A DNA stretch of 64,000 nucleotides from contig JAEKKJ010000009.1 of the NCBI GenBank assembly GCA_019510435.1, forward strand, positions 372,001-436,000, written 5' to 3'. Each line of letters opens with the position of its first letter. Within the stretch, counting starts at the first letter, position 1. The notes under the pieces are model-generated. The model saw nothing but the letters and a program-made list of their open reading frames with translations. It was not told the DNA's origin and ran no database searches. Made by a program: the position numbers and the translations under genes. The DNA is from Caulobacterales bacterium (GTDB lineage Bacteria; Pseudomonadota; Alphaproteobacteria; Caulobacterales; Caulobacteraceae). Positions 35,606 to 44,788 of this stretch are shown here, one piece after another.

Positions 35606-36778
35606 CTGTTTGGCAAGCGAACATCCCAGAAGGCCGCGGACGCCCGCCGGCGCGGCGGCCCGCGCTACGGCGCCCTAAACCTGGGCGGCGAGGCGCCCAC
35701 GGCTGCGCCCGGCGATGACCTCGCGCCGCCACTCCCGCCGGAGCCGCTCGACCCTCTCTTCGCCCACGAGACCCTGGGCGAGGCGCTGAAGGCCATCCGC
35801 GAGGCCAACGGCCTCTCGCTCGAGTCCCTGGCCGAGAGCACCCGGGTCCGCCGCGCCTACCTGGAGGCGATCGAGGACATGCGGCTGGACGCCCTGCCCT
35901 CGCGCCCCTTCACCATCGGCTATATCCGCGCCTACGCCCTCGCCCTCGGGCTCGATCCCGATGCGGCGGTCGACCGGTTCAAGGCCGAGGAGCCGGTGCT
36001 GGACGAGCCGCTGCGCAACCCCATCGGCGTGCCGGACGAGCGCGACCCGCGGGTGGCGGCCTTCATGATCGGCGCGGTGGCGATCATCGCGGCGATCATC
36101 TTCTGGAACGTGGCCCAGCGCTCGATGAAGGCGGGCGCTCCGCCGCCGCCGCTCGCGCCCCAGGCCTTCGTCGACAAGGCCCTGCGCGGCATCAAGCCGG
36201 CCGAGGTGCAGCTGGGCGCGCCGCTGCCAGCGCCCGTGGAGTCCACCACCCCGCCGCCCTATGAGACCCCCGGCCTGGCCGCCGCCATGGGAAAGTTGGA
36301 TCCCAACGCGCCGCCGCGGCCCAAGCCCGCCAATGAGCCATCCGCCGTCGACCTCGCCGCCCTGCCGCCTACCTTCCAGGTCAAGGGCAAGGTCTATGAC
36401 GCCGGGCCCAGCCAGCCGCTCTCGCCCGTCACCATCCAGGCGCTGAAGCCCGCCTCGCTGATCGTGCGCGGCGCCGACGGCTCGGTCTATTTCGCCCGCC
36501 AGCTCTCGGCCGGCGACGCCTACAAGGTGCCGAACCTGGCCGGCCTGACCCTCGACGTCTCCGAACCGCACGACATCCAGGTGTTCGTGTACGGCCAGTC
36601 GAAGGGCGTCCTGCCCGCCGCCCAGGTCCTGGCCGCCAAGCTCGCCGCCCCGGCCGCCACCGCGGCCGCCCCGTCCGCGCCCATCCGGATCACCCCACCG
36701 ATGCCGCCGCCCGCCGCGGCAAAGCCCGCCCCCGCCAAGCCAGAGGCCCCAAAGGCTGCGACGTCCAAGCCGACCTAG
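35606..36778 (+). CDS. RodZ-like HTH and DUF4115 membrane protein, apparent CTG start
   Basis: About 390 aa. The helix-turn-helix TLGEALKAIREANGLSLESL followed by STRVRRAYLEAIEDMRLDAL (HTH_25) leads to GYIRAYALALGL, then one transmembrane helix (PRVAAFMIGAVAIIAAIIFW), a Pro-rich linker and a DUF4115 domain (SLIVRGADGSVYFARQL), the layout of RodZ, which links MreB to the envelope. The open frame runs from a stop at 35579 but has no ATG, GTG or TTG before 35879, which lies after the HTH core. CTG 35606, with GGAG 9 nt upstream, is the best start. rodZ next to ispG is conserved in other bacteria. Confidence 0.78.
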   Translation: MFGKRTSQKAADARRRGGPRYGALNLGGEAPTAAPGDDLAPPLPPEPLDPLFAHETLGEALKAIREANGLSLESLAESTRVRRAYLEAIEDMRLDALPSRPFTIGYIRAYALALGLDPDAAVDRFKAEEPVLDEPLRNPIGVPDERDPRVAAFMIGAVAIIAAIIFWNVAQRSMKAGAPPPPLAPQAFVDKALRGIKPAEVQLGAPLPAPVESTTPPPYETPGLAAAMGKLDPNAPPRPKPANEPSAVDLAALPPTFQVKGKVYDAGPSQPLSPVTIQALKPASLIVRGADGSVYFARQLSAGDAYKVPNLAGLTLDVSEPHDIQVFVYGQSKGVLPAAQVLAAKLAAPAATAAAPSAPIRITPPMPPPAAAKPAPAKPEAPKAATSKPT

Positions 36779-36888
36779 AGCACGATGGCTTTTGTCGGAA
36801 TCGACAAAAGTCTGAATCGTGCTCGTCGACTAAAGTGACGAGCCTGTTCCTCCCGTCTTGATGGTTTCCATCAAAACGGGACAGGCTC
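36778..36888. repeat. Cluster of nested inverted repeats between convergent genes
   Basis: The first hairpin combines outer arms GAGCACGAT/ATCGTGCTC (36778-36786, 36816-36824) with inner arms CTTTTGTCG/CGACAAAAG (36789-36797, 36802-36810). A second has outer arms GAGCCTGT/ACAGGCTC (36840-36847, 36881-36888) and inner arms CCCGTCTTGATGG/CCATCAAAACGGG with one mismatch. CTCGTC/GACGAG (36822-36842) bridges the two. The block fills the gap between the rodZ-like gene and the S9 peptidase and touches both stop codons. It may be a bidirectional terminator or a REP-like element. Confidence 0.75.
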
Positions 36889-38849
36889 TAGGCGAAGCTG
36901 GCGCTGAGGAAGTCCAGCACCTTGGCCAGGCGTTCGCGGTCGGCCTGGCGCGAATAGGCGCTGTGGTCGGCGCGCTTGATCTCGACCAGCTCGACCCGCT
37001 TGCCCGCGTCAGTCAGCGCCTTCGCCATCATCCGCGACTGCTCGATCGGCACCGTCGCATCCCAGGTGCCGTGGATCAGCAGAACCGGGGCCTGGACCTG
37101 CGCCGCATGCTGGCGCGGCGAGGCCTTGGCCAGCATCTCGGCGTCAGCAACCGGATCGCCAATTCGCGCGCGCCAGAAGGCCAGGCCGTCCTTGTTCGGC
37201 GTGTCGTCCTCGTCATCGACCCATTTGAGGAACTGCGGCAGGTCGCTGACCCCCGCGATCGCGACCACTGCGCAATAGGCCTCAGGCCGCCGCACCCCGC
37301 CCATCAGCGCCGCGTAGCCACCGTAGCTCCCGCCACAGATGGCCACCTTGCGGGCATCCAATCCATTCTGTGTCACGGCCGCCGAAACCGCATCGTCGAC
37401 GTCGTCCTGCATCCGGTCGCCCCAGCGCCGCCAGCCCGCTTTGGCGAAGGCTGCGCCATAGCCGCCCGACCCCCGGAAGTTCACGTGCAGGACCCACCAG
37501 CCACGCGCCGCCATCGCCTGGGCCCAGGTGTCGTAGCCCCAGGTGTCGCGTGCCTCGGGGCCGCCGTGCGGCGCCACCACCAACGGCCCCGGCCTGCCGG
37601 AGGCCGGGCGGGTCAAATAGGCCGTGAGCCCCGCGCCATCCCGGGTCTTGACCGGCAGCACGGTCATTCGGGCGAGGCGGTCGGGCTCCAGCGCCGGCTG
37701 CATCCGGCCGAGCTCGGTGACGGCCTTGGTCGCGGTGTCGTAGATGAAGAAGGTCCCGGGCGCCCTGGGTCCGGACGCCACGCCCAACCAGCGGGCGTGA
37801 TCGTCGCTGACCGTGGTCAGCTCAACGCTGTGTTCGGGCCCAAAGTTGGCCTCGATAGCCGCAAAGTGCGAACCGAACCCCTCGTCGGCGAAGGCGTAGA
37901 CGCCGCGATCCTCCTCCCAGCGCCAGGCGACCCGCCGGCCGTGACGATCGAACAGGGCGTCAGCGGCATCGACTTTCGCAGGCGTCAGGAGTGGCGGCCC
38001 GACCGACAGGGTGCGCAGGTCGATCTCGCGATAGGAGCCCCTATCCTCATCGGCGAACCGCCCGGTGACGAAGAAGAAGCCCGGCTGGTCCGACGCGCCC
38101 AGTACGCCGAACCCGGCGTCCTGATCGCTCCGATAGGCGCCCACGAACTTCCAGCCGGGCTCGCCCGGCGCCCGCGCCATCACTCGCGTCATGGCGCCGT
38201 TCTTGTCGGAGTCGCGGCGGACCATCGCCACGCCGCCCTGCGTCAGCCAGTCGATGGTCCTCGGCGCCCCATACTCGAGCACGCTGGCCACGCCGGTGTT
38301 CACATTGACCTTGAACAGCGCCGGCAGGCCCCGTTGCGGCTCGTTGGCCTGCATCAGCACATTGTCCGGATCGTCAGGCAGCATGTCGATGACCGCGCCC
38401 AGGTCGTGGATGTACTCGAGCGCGGCCCCCCGGGTTCCGAACATCGCGGCTGGGTGCGTGCCGTCGTCGGAGAGCGTCACGATCCGCCGGATCTTCTCCG
38501 GCGGGAAACCCTTGCGGGTCACGTCGTAGACGACCCAGATCATCACGCGGGTCTCGCGCGCCCACTCGATGCCGCTGCATTCCTGATCGCCGAGGTTCAG
38601 GGTCTTGCGCGGTCCGGCGGGATCGCGTGCGTCGACAAGCTCGACCCAGGCATGGACGCCCTTGGCGGTCTTGGCGTTGCGCAGGATCGCAATGCGGTTT
38701 CCCGACGGAGACAAGGCCACGTCAGCGGTCGACGGCGGCGCATAGAGCTCGTCCAGACTGGGCAGCCGGTCCTGGGCCAGCGCCCGTTCAAAGGCCGACA
38801 GCACTGCAAGCCCGCCTGCACCGGCCAGGACCCCACGCCGCGAAACCAT
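36888..38849 (-). CDS. S9 family prolyl-oligopeptidase-like peptidase, Tat-exported
   Basis: 653 aa. The N terminus [20 protein letters not shown] has the twin-arginine pattern and an AxA-like cleavage site (RALAQ), so export in folded form is likely. A beta-propeller-like region (residues 30-380, with [13 protein letters not shown]) precedes the catalytic alpha/beta-hydrolase domain: [13 protein letters not shown], nucleophile elbow CGGSYGGYA (Ser508), Asp near [16 protein letters not shown] and His in RADHSAYS. The family cleaves short peptides. It is inserted on the opposite strand between rodZ and ispG, which are usually adjacent. Confidence 0.92.
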   Translation of the reverse strand: MVSRRGVLAGAGGLAVLSAFERALAQDRLPSLDELYAPPSTADVALSPSGNRIAILRNAKTAKGVHAWVELVDARDPAGPRKTLNLGDQECSGIEWARETRVMIWVVYDVTRKGFPPEKIRRIVTLSDDGTHPAAMFGTRGAALEYIHDLGAVIDMLPDDPDNVLMQANEPQRGLPALFKVNVNTGVASVLEYGAPRTIDWLTQGGVAMVRRDSDKNGAMTRVMARAPGEPGWKFVGAYRSDQDAGFGVLGASDQPGFFFVTGRFADEDRGSYREIDLRTLSVGPPLLTPAKVDAADALFDRHGRRVAWRWEEDRGVYAFADEGFGSHFAAIEANFGPEHSVELTTVSDDHARWLGVASGPRAPGTFFIYDTATKAVTELGRMQPALEPDRLARMTVLPVKTRDGAGLTAYLTRPASGRPGPLVVAPHGGPEARDTWGYDTWAQAMAARGWWVLHVNFRGSGGYGAAFAKAGWRRWGDRMQDDVDDAVSAAVTQNGLDARKVAICGGSYGGYAALMGGVRRPEAYCAVVAIAGVSDLPQFLKWVDDEDDTPNKDGLAFWRARIGDPVADAEMLAKASPRQHAAQVQAPVLLIHGTWDATVPIEQSRMMAKALTDAGKRVELVEIKRADHSAYSRQADRERLAKVLDFLSASFA

Positions 38850-38967
38850 CTACGCCCCCCGCACAAACACCCCAGGTGGCAGAAAAGCAGAATTCGCACC
38901 GGGGCAAAATCCCGCGCCTGGGCCGCGACACTTGGGTTCGTCACGCGCTCCGACTATTTTGCGGGCC

Positions 38968-40110
38968 ATGACCGTCGAAGCCCACACCTCTGTCCGCCCC
39001 TGGCGGGCGATCGATCGCCGCAAGAGCCGCAAGATCCGGGTGGGCTCGGTGGAGGTGGGGGGCGACGCCCCGATCACCGTGCAGTCGATGACCAACACCG
39101 TCACCGCCGACGCGGCCGCCACCATCGAACAGGTGCGCCAGCTGGAGGAGGCCGGCGCCGACATCGTGCGGGTCTCCTGCCCGGACGAGGACTCCACGGC
39201 CGCGTTCAAGGCCATCGCCAAGGCCGCCAAGGTCCCGCTCGTGGCCGACATCCACTTCCACTACAAGCGCGGCATCGAGGCGGCCGAGGCGGGCGCGGCG
39301 TGCCTGCGGATCAACCCCGGCAACATCGGCAATCCGCAGCGCGTGCGCGACGTGGTGCAGGCGGCCCGCGACCACGGCTGCTCCATGCGGATCGGGGTCA
39401 ACGCCGGCTCGCTGGAGCGTGACCTTCTGGAACAGTTCGGCGAGCCCTGCCCCGCGGCGATGGTCGAGAGCGCCCTGCGCCACGCCCGCATCCTGCAGGA
39501 CCACGACTTCCACGAGTTCAAGATCAGCGTGAAGGCGTCCGACCCCTTCATGACGGTGGCCGCCTACCAGCAGCTGGCCGAGGCCATCGACTGCCCGCTG
39601 CACCTGGGCGTCACCGAGGCCGGCGCGACCCGGTCTGGCACGGTGAAGAGCGCCCTGGGCATCGGCTCCCTGCTCTGGGCCGGCATCGGCGACACCATCC
39701 GCGTCAGCCTGGCGGCGGATCCGGTGGAGGAGGTCAAGGTCGGCTTCGATATCCTCAAGAGCCTGGGCCTGCGCCACCGCGGCGTGAACATCATCGCCTG
39801 CCCCTCCTGCGCGCGGCAGGGCTTCAACGTGATCGAGACGGTGGAGGCCCTGGAGCAGCGGCTGGCGCACATCTCCACGCCCATGAGCCTGTCGATCATC
39901 GGCTGCGTCGTGAACGGGCCGGGCGAGGCGCTGATGACCGACCTGGGCTTCACCGGCGGCGGCAAGGGCGCCGGCATGGTCTATGTGGCCGGCAAGCCCG
40001 ACCACAAGCAGGACAACACCGGCATGGTCGACCACATCGTGGGCCTGGTCGAGGCCCGCGCCGCGGAAATCGAGGCGACGAAGGCGGCCGAGGCCCTGGC
40101 GGCGGAGTGA
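38968..40110 (+). CDS. ispG: 4-hydroxy-3-methylbut-2-enyl diphosphate synthase
   Basis: 380 aa. The N-terminal TIM barrel contains [20 protein letters not shown] and [10 protein letters not shown]. The 4Fe-4S cluster ligands are Cys278 and Cys281 ([11 protein letters not shown]) and Cys313 ([10 protein letters not shown]). It carries out the penultimate step of the MEP isoprenoid pathway. Start ATG 38968 begins the homologous region. It lies downstream of the rodZ-like gene, separated by the S9 peptidase on the other strand, and is followed by a long palindromic repeat. Confidence 0.97.
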   Translation: MTVEAHTSVRPWRAIDRRKSRKIRVGSVEVGGDAPITVQSMTNTVTADAAATIEQVRQLEEAGADIVRVSCPDEDSTAAFKAIAKAAKVPLVADIHFHYKRGIEAAEAGAACLRINPGNIGNPQRVRDVVQAARDHGCSMRIGVNAGSLERDLLEQFGEPCPAAMVESALRHARILQDHDFHEFKISVKASDPFMTVAAYQQLAEAIDCPLHLGVTEAGATRSGTVKSALGIGSLLWAGIGDTIRVSLAADPVEEVKVGFDILKSLGLRHRGVNIIACPSCARQGFNVIETVEALEQRLAHISTPMSLSIIGCVVNGPGEALMTDLGFTGGGKGAGMVYVAGKPDHKQDNTGMVDHIVGLVEARAAEIEATKAAEALAAE

Positions 40111-40242
40111 CTTCCCTCCCTTGATGGGGGGACAGACCGCGCAGCGATCAGGGTGAGGGGGTAGCGATCAGGCGCAGCGTCCGGTCGTGGCCGCCTCACC
40201 CTGGCGGCTGCGCAGCCTGTCCCTCCCCATCAAGGAGGGAAG
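40111..40242. repeat. Palindromic intergenic element, full copy 1
   Basis: A 132-bp imperfect palindrome. Left arm CTTCCCTCCCTTGATGGGGG with GGACAG, GCGCAGC and CAGGGTGAGG; right arm the reverse complement (CCTCACCCTG, GCTGCGCAGC, CTGTCCCTCC, CCATCAAGGAGGGAAG) with small gaps. A related full copy is at 53868-54009 and a half copy at 47069-47120. It begins directly after the ispG stop. Confidence 0.85.
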
Positions 40243-40334
40243 AAAAATGACGCCCGCGTCACTCTTGCGCGGCTCGCGCTTCCGCGGTTAGGTGGCGCTC
40301 CAATTCTTTGGGCCAGAATTCTCGGGAGGGACGA

Positions 40335-40628
40335 ATGTCCGCGGACGGCAACTGGAAGATCACCATCAACACGCCGATGGGCGCGCAGGTGGTCGACGCT
40401 GAGATCAAGACCAACGGCGACACCTTCACCGGCGTCACCAAGGGCCAGATGGGCCAGCAGGAAGTCAGCGGCAAGGTGGCCGGCGACACCCTCACCTGGA
40501 GCGCCGACATCACCAGCCCCATGCCCATGAAGCTGGAGTTCACGGCCAAGGTCGAGGGCGACAACATGACCGGCAACGTCAAGCTCGGCATGTTCGGCAA
40601 CGCCGCGCTGACGGGCGTGCGCGCCTAA
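40335..40628 (+). CDS. Small hypothetical protein, probably all-beta
   Basis: 97 aa with alternating hydrophobic/polar strands (GNWKITINTPMGAQVVDAEI, VSGKVAGDTLTWSADITS, MKLEFTAKVEGDNMTGNVKL) that suggest a small beta-barrel or sandwich. No signal peptide and no family recognised. GGGAGGG precedes ATG 40335, so translation start is well supported. A good intrinsic terminator follows at 40655, indicating a short independent transcription unit. Confidence 0.75.
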   Translation: MSADGNWKITINTPMGAQVVDAEIKTNGDTFTGVTKGQMGQQEVSGKVAGDTLTWSADITSPMPMKLEFTAKVEGDNMTGNVKLGMFGNAALTGVRA

Positions 40629-40654
40629 GGCCCAGCCCGATCGGCTGATCAATA

Positions 40655-40686
40655 GGGCCCTCTCCGGCGACGGAGAGGGCCTTTTT
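40655..40686 (+). terminator. Rho-independent terminator
   Basis: A perfect 10-bp stem GGCCCTCTCC/GGAGAGGGCC (40656-40665 with 40672-40681), 6-nt loop and TTTTT tail, 27 nt after the stop of the small beta protein. The convergent gene ends 6 nt further on, and the stem may serve it too. Confidence 0.92.
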
Positions 40687-40691
40687 GAATC

Positions 40692-41006
40692 CTACTTGTT
40701 CGGATTGACCGCGTTGGCCGCCTGGCCCGCGGCGTTGCCCACGTCCTGCGCCGCATTGGACGCGCTGCCGGCCACGCTGGACGCGGCGCTGGTCACCGCG
40801 TCGGTGCGGATCGCGTCGTTGCGGTTGGACTGCAGCAGGAAGAAGGCGACGATGGCCACCAGGGCCAGCACCGCCACCCCGATGATCACCCCGCCAATCC
40901 CCGAGCCGCCGCCGCGGTCCACATAGGTGGTGCCGCCGCCGTCGCGTTCGACGACGCGCTCGTTGGTCAGGCCGTCGTTGCGCTCGGTCACGCGTTCGGT
41001 CGCCAT
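40692..41006 (-). CDS. Small single-pass membrane protein
   Basis: 104 aa. A charged N terminus (ERVTERNDGLTNERVVERDG) and glycine linker lead to one transmembrane helix (about residues 41-61, GGVIIGVAVLALVAIVAFFL), then an Ala/Ser/Asn-rich tail with repeated small-residue helices (SAASSVAGSASNAAQDVGNA). I do not recognise a family. Start ATG 41006 is preceded by GGAG on the minus strand; longer in-frame upstream sequence has no supporting features. Confidence 0.65.
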   Translation of the reverse strand: MATERVTERNDGLTNERVVERDGGGTTYVDRGGGSGIGGVIIGVAVLALVAIVAFFLLQSNRNDAIRTDAVTSAASSVAGSASNAAQDVGNAAGQAANAVNPNK

Positions 41007-41062
41007 TTGATGGTCTCCTCGTATCACCGGGGCGGAAACACGCGGAAGGCCACGCCGTTCCG

Positions 41063-41647
41063 TCAGGCCCGGCGGGGCGGGACCACATCGGCGAAGTCCG
41101 GGAACGCTTTCCATTTCGGCTCGACGGGGGCCGTTTCGGCCGAGGGGACGTAGACCGACGGCTCCTCGAGCGTCATCCGCGGGATGTAGCGCGGGCAGTT
41201 GGGGAAGATGTCCAGCGGCGTCACCTTGACCAGCAGCTGGGCGCCGGGGAGCGCCGCCATGGTCGGGTCCCCCTGGACAACCTCCGCCCGGCCATTCACC
41301 CGCAGCCGCCGCGGCGCGTCGCCGATGGCGATGAACAGCAACCCGACATGCGGATTGGCCGCAAGGTTGCCCAGGCTCTTGAACATGCCGTTGCCGTCGT
41401 AGTCAGGGAAGACCAGCAAATCGGGGGCCGCAATCCGCACGAACCCGGGGGCGCCGCCCTTGAAGGAGCAGTCGGGGCGCCCTTGCGCATCCGCTGTCGC
41501 CAGGAAGAAGAAGGGCTGGGCGGCGATGAAGGCGGCGTCATCGTCGTTGAAGCGGTCGCGGCGCAGCTTCGCCTCCAGACGGTCGGCCAGCGCCCGGCTG
41601 CCGAAGGCGTCCTGAAGCGCTCGGTTGCCGTCGTGGTACATGGCCAT
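41063..41647 (-). CDS. Pyridoxamine 5'-phosphate oxidase-fold flavin protein
   Basis: 194 aa. The split-barrel pattern is visible: DRFNDDDAAFIAAQPFFFLA, ADAQGRPDCSFKGGAPGFVR, LLVFPDYDGNGMFKSLGNLA and HVGLLFIAIGD, as in general-stress/PNPOx-like proteins that bind FMN or F420. It is not PdxH: length and motifs differ. The substrate is unknown. ATG 41647 is supported by GGAGG upstream. It is divergent from prfA across 72 bp. Confidence 0.8.
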   Translation of the reverse strand: MAMYHDGNRALQDAFGSRALADRLEAKLRRDRFNDDDAAFIAAQPFFFLATADAQGRPDCSFKGGAPGFVRIAAPDLLVFPDYDGNGMFKSLGNLAANPHVGLLFIAIGDAPRRLRVNGRAEVVQGDPTMAALPGAQLLVKVTPLDIFPNCPRYIPRMTLEEPSVYVPSAETAPVEPKWKAFPDFADVVPPRRA

Positions 41648-41719
41648 GTCGCGTCCCTCCGCCCGCGCCATCATACCAAATTTGGCGCCGGCCGCGCGGT
41701 CGGCTAGACACCGCCTCCC

Positions 41720-42796
41720 ATGCGACTTCCCCAGGCCAGGCTCGACCAGGTGCTCGACCGCTTCCGCGAGATCGAGGCGCGGATGGGCGCGGCCGCCGAC
41801 GGGGCCGAGATCGTGCGCCTGTCCAAGGAGCATGCGGAGCTCAAGCCCGTGGCCGACGCCGTGCTGACGCTGGAGAAGGCGCGGGCCGAGCAGCCCGAGC
41901 TGGAGGAGATGGCCGCGGCCGGCGATCCGGAGATGGCCTCCCTGGCCCGCGATGAGCTGGACGCGCTCAAGGCGCGCTTGCCGGCCCTGGAGCACGAGGT
42001 GGCGCTGCTGCTGGCGCCGAAGGACAAGGACGAGCACGCTTCGGCGATCCTGGAGGTGCGGGCCGGGACGGGCGGCGATGAGGCGGCCCTGTTCGCCGGC
42101 GACCTCTTCCGCATGTACCAGCGCTACGCCCAGAACCGCGGCTGGAAGGTGGAGGTGGACTCCGTCTCCGAGGGCGAGATGGGCGGCTACAAGGAGATCA
42201 TCGCCTCGATCAGCGGCGACGGCGTGTTCGGCCGTCTGAAGTTCGAGAGCGGGGTCCACCGCGTCCAGCGGGTGCCCGACACCGAGGCCCAGGGGCGCAT
42301 CCACACCTCGGCCGCCACGGTGGCGGTGCTGCCGGAGGTGGAGGACGTGGAGATCGAGATCCGCGACCAGGACATCCGCATCGACACCTACCGCTCGTCC
42401 GGCGCGGGCGGCCAGCACGTCAACAAGACCGACTCGGCGGTGCGCATCACCCACATGCCCAGCGGCATCGTGGTGACCTCGTCGGAGAAGTCGCAGCACC
42501 AGAACCGGGCGCGGGCGATGAAGGTGCTGAAAGCGCGGCTCTACGAGCAGCAGCGCGAGGCGCTGGACAGCGCCCGGGCCGAGAACCGCAAGAGCCAGGT
42601 GGGGTCCGGCGACCGGTCCGAGCGCATCCGCACCTACAACTTCCCGCAGGGGCGGGTGACCGACCACCGCATCAACCTGACGCTCTACAACCTGCCCAAG
42701 GTGATGGAGGGCGAGGCGCTGGACGATGTCATCGACCCGCTGATCGCCGAGGACCAGGCCGCGCGGCTTGCGGCCCTGGAGGACGAGTTCGGCTGA
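41720..42796 (+). CDS. prfA: Peptide chain release factor 1
   Basis: 358 aa. The catalytic GGQ is at residues 230-232 in [20 protein letters not shown], and the stop-codon-reading PxT tripeptide appears as PDT in [20 protein letters not shown]. It decodes UAA and UAG. In the usual alphaproteobacterial order prmC, which methylates the GGQ glutamine, follows; here it is 2 kb downstream after two inserted genes. The last 68 nt overlap the convergent BrkB gene. Confidence 0.97.
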   Translation: MRLPQARLDQVLDRFREIEARMGAAADGAEIVRLSKEHAELKPVADAVLTLEKARAEQPELEEMAAAGDPEMASLARDELDALKARLPALEHEVALLLAPKDKDEHASAILEVRAGTGGDEAALFAGDLFRMYQRYAQNRGWKVEVDSVSEGEMGGYKEIIASISGDGVFGRLKFESGVHRVQRVPDTEAQGRIHTSAATVAVLPEVEDVEIEIRDQDIRIDTYRSSGAGGQHVNKTDSAVRITHMPSGIVVTSSEKSQHQNRARAMKVLKARLYEQQREALDSARAENRKSQVGSGDRSERIRTYNFPQGRVTDHRINLTLYNLPKVMEGEALDDVIDPLIAEDQAARLAALEDEFG

Positions 42797-43910
42797 GGCG
42801 CAGGCGGCCCAGCAGGCCGCGCAGCCTGCCTTCCAGCGCATGCACGCCGACGAACGCCGGCCCCACGGTGTCGGCCATGACGGCGTGGCGCTCGCCCATC
42901 GGCCTGGCCGGGCCGACCGTGGTGTCGCAGGCGGTCTGGTGCTCGATCTCGGAGGCGAACTCCGCCCCCACCAGCACCGCCATCACCGAGAACCACACCC
43001 ACAGCATGAAGGCGATCACCGCGCCCAGCGAGCCGTAGGTGGCGTCCAGCCGGGTCAGATGGTTCACGTACCAGGAGAAGCTGGCCGAGACGCCCAGCCA
43101 GAGCAGCGCCGCCGCCACGCCGCCGGGGACAAGCCAGCGCCAGCGCGCCTGCCGTCGGGACGGGGCGAAGCGGTAGACCCCGGTGAAGGCTGCGGAGGCC
43201 ATCACGAAGAGCGCGATCCAGCGCGCGACGATCACCACCGGGTGGATCGGCTCCCAGGAGGCCACAGACAGCGGTGCGGCCACCATGAGGGCGGTCACCG
43301 CGGTCAGGAACACCAGCAGCGCGGCGGTGAAGCCATAGGTCAGCAGCGTGCGCTGGACGTAGTTGCGCCGCTCGACCTCGTTGTAGGCGGTGTTGACCCC
43401 GTCGAAGAGCGACTTCATCCCCGCGTTGGCGCTCCAGATCGACAGCGCCAGGCTGACCAGGAAGGCGAGCGACAGGTCGCTGGTCCGCCCCTCGGCCAGC
43501 CGGACCATCTGCTCGCCCACCAGCTGCACCACCGAGGCGGGGAAGAAGGCCGCCATCTGGGTCAGGTGGCGCTGGACCGTGGTCACGTCCGCCACCAGGC
43601 CGTAGATCGAGACGAAGACGCCGATGGCCGGGAAGATGGCGAGCAGGGTGTAGTAGGTCACGCTGCCGGCCACGGTGGTGAGCTTGTCGCGGCTCACCTG
43701 CCAGGCGCTGCGCCAGAGGATGTCGCGCCAGCCGCGCCAGGGAATGCGCCAGGGCGCCTTTGCGGCGCGGCCGCGTCCGGGCTCCTCGCGGTCGAACTGC
43801 TGCGGATCTTTCGCGGCCAAGGCGCCCTCCGGAAGCGGCGAGGCGAAGAACCCGTCATCCGTGCCTGCGTTCCGCGCGCCATCACTTGATCGCGGCCCGC
43901 TTGGCGCCAT
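42729..43910 (-). CDS. YihY/BrkB family inner-membrane protein
   Basis: About 393 aa from ATG 43910. Family landmarks are [41 protein letters not shown] and [16 protein letters not shown], with about six transmembrane helices; the function in bacteria is unproven. The first 11-22 codons lie in a 33-bp tandem repeat that brings duplicate potential starts (ATG 43910, GTG 43943), so the N terminus is uncertain. The basic C-terminal tail of about 25 residues is coded opposite the end of prfA. It separates prfA from prmC. Confidence 0.88.
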   Translation of the reverse strand: MAPSGPRSSDGARNAGTDDGFFASPLPEGALAAKDPQQFDREEPGRGRAAKAPWRIPWRGWRDILWRSAWQVSRDKLTTVAGSVTYYTLLAIFPAIGVFVSIYGLVADVTTVQRHLTQMAAFFPASVVQLVGEQMVRLAEGRTSDLSLAFLVSLALSIWSANAGMKSLFDGVNTAYNEVERRNYVQRTLLTYGFTAALLVFLTAVTALMVAAPLSVASWEPIHPVVIVARWIALFVMASAAFTGVYRFAPSRRQARWRWLVPGGVAAALLWLGVSASFSWYVNHLTRLDATYGSLGAVIAFMLWVWFSVMAVLVGAEFASEIEHQTACDTTVGPARPMGERHAVMADTVGPAFVGVHALEGRLRGLLGRLRLSRTRPPGPQAARPGPRRSAGR

Positions 43911-43976
43911 CCCATCACTAGATCGCGGCGCGCTTGGCGCCACCCCATCACTTGATCGCGGCGCGCTTGGCGCCGC
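43881..43976. repeat. 33-bp tandem repeat, about 2.9 copies
   Basis: Units start ATCACTTGATCGCGGC at 43881, 43914 and 43947 and continue CGCTTGGCGCCA with a few substitutions. On the minus strand each unit encodes 11 residues ([11 protein letters not shown] and MAPSAPRSSDG), so the array extends the BrkB N terminus in frame. The array ends about 27 bp before the divergent MOSC gene. Confidence 0.9.
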
Positions 43977-44002
43977 GGGCCGTTTGCGCCTATTGCCCAG
44001 CC

Positions 44003-44788
44003 ATGAGCGGCCTTGTCGCGGCGATCTTCCGCCACCCCGTGAAGGGCTTCACGCCCGAGAGTCTCACCCATGCGGACCTCGCCCCCGGCGAGGGCTTCCC
44101 GAACGACCGCCTGTGGGCGGTGGAGAATGGCCCCTCAGGCTACGATCCCGCCGCGCCAGCCTTCGTGCCCAAGCAGAAGTTCACCGTTCTGGCCGCGATC
44201 CCCAAGGTCGCCGCGGCGCGCACGCGCTACGACGAGGCCACCGGCGTCTTCACGGCCGAGACCGCCGGCGCGCCGGCCTACGCCGGACGCCTCGCCGACG
44301 CCGCCGACCGCGCGGCCCTCGCCGCCTGGCTGACGGACCTCCTGGGCGAGGACGTGCGCGGGCCGCTGAAGGTGGTGGCCGCGCAGGGGGCGTTCCGCTT
44401 CACCGACCACCCCCTGGGCCAGGTCTCGGTGATCAACCTCGCCAGCGTACGCGACCTGTCGGCGAAGATGGGCGTGGCGCTGGACCCGCTGCGCTTTCGG
44501 GCCAACGTCTACGTCGATGGCTGGCCGGCCTGGGCCGAGAACGATTGGAGCGGCCGCGAGTTGATGCTGGGCTGGGCGCGGGCGAAGGTGTTCAAGCCCA
44601 TCGTCCGCTGCGCGGCGACCGAGGTGGACCCCACGACGGCGGTCCGCGACCTCGAGGTGGTGAAGGCCTTGTTCGACAACTATGGCCACATGCATTGCGG
44701 CGTCTACCTGCAGGTGACCACGGCCGGCCGGGTGGGCGTCGGCGACGCCGTCACGGCGCCCCAGGCGCTGGAGGAGGTCCCCGCGTGA
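44003..44788 (+). CDS. MOSC domain protein
   Basis: 261 aa. The N-terminal beta-barrel-like segment VAAIFRHPVKGFTPESLTHA is the typical opening of MOSC N domains. The MOSC core contains VSVINLASVRDLSAKMG, PLRFRANVYVDG and the conserved Cys region IVRCAATEVDPTT. MOSC proteins carry sulfur/molybdopterin-related chemistry, as in YiiM/YcbX and mARC. Start ATG 44003. Its stop overlaps the prmC GTG start (GTGA), so the two are translationally coupled although unrelated in function. Confidence 0.85.
   Translation: MSGLVAAIFRHPVKGFTPESLTHADLAPGEGFPNDRLWAVENGPSGYDPAAPAFVPKQKFTVLAAIPKVAAARTRYDEATGVFTAETAGAPAYAGRLADAADRAALAAWLTDLLGEDVRGPLKVVAAQGAFRFTDHPLGQVSVINLASVRDLSAKMGVALDPLRFRANVYVDGWPAWAENDWSGRELMLGWARAKVFKPIVRCAATEVDPTTAVRDLEVVKALFDNYGHMHCGVYLQVTTAGRVGVGDAVTAPQALEEVPA

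Noticed and set aside
43881..43976. 33-bp spaced repeats considered as a CRISPR array
   Set aside because: The units follow each other without spacers, number only about three, and lie in frame at the start of a membrane protein; no cas genes are present.
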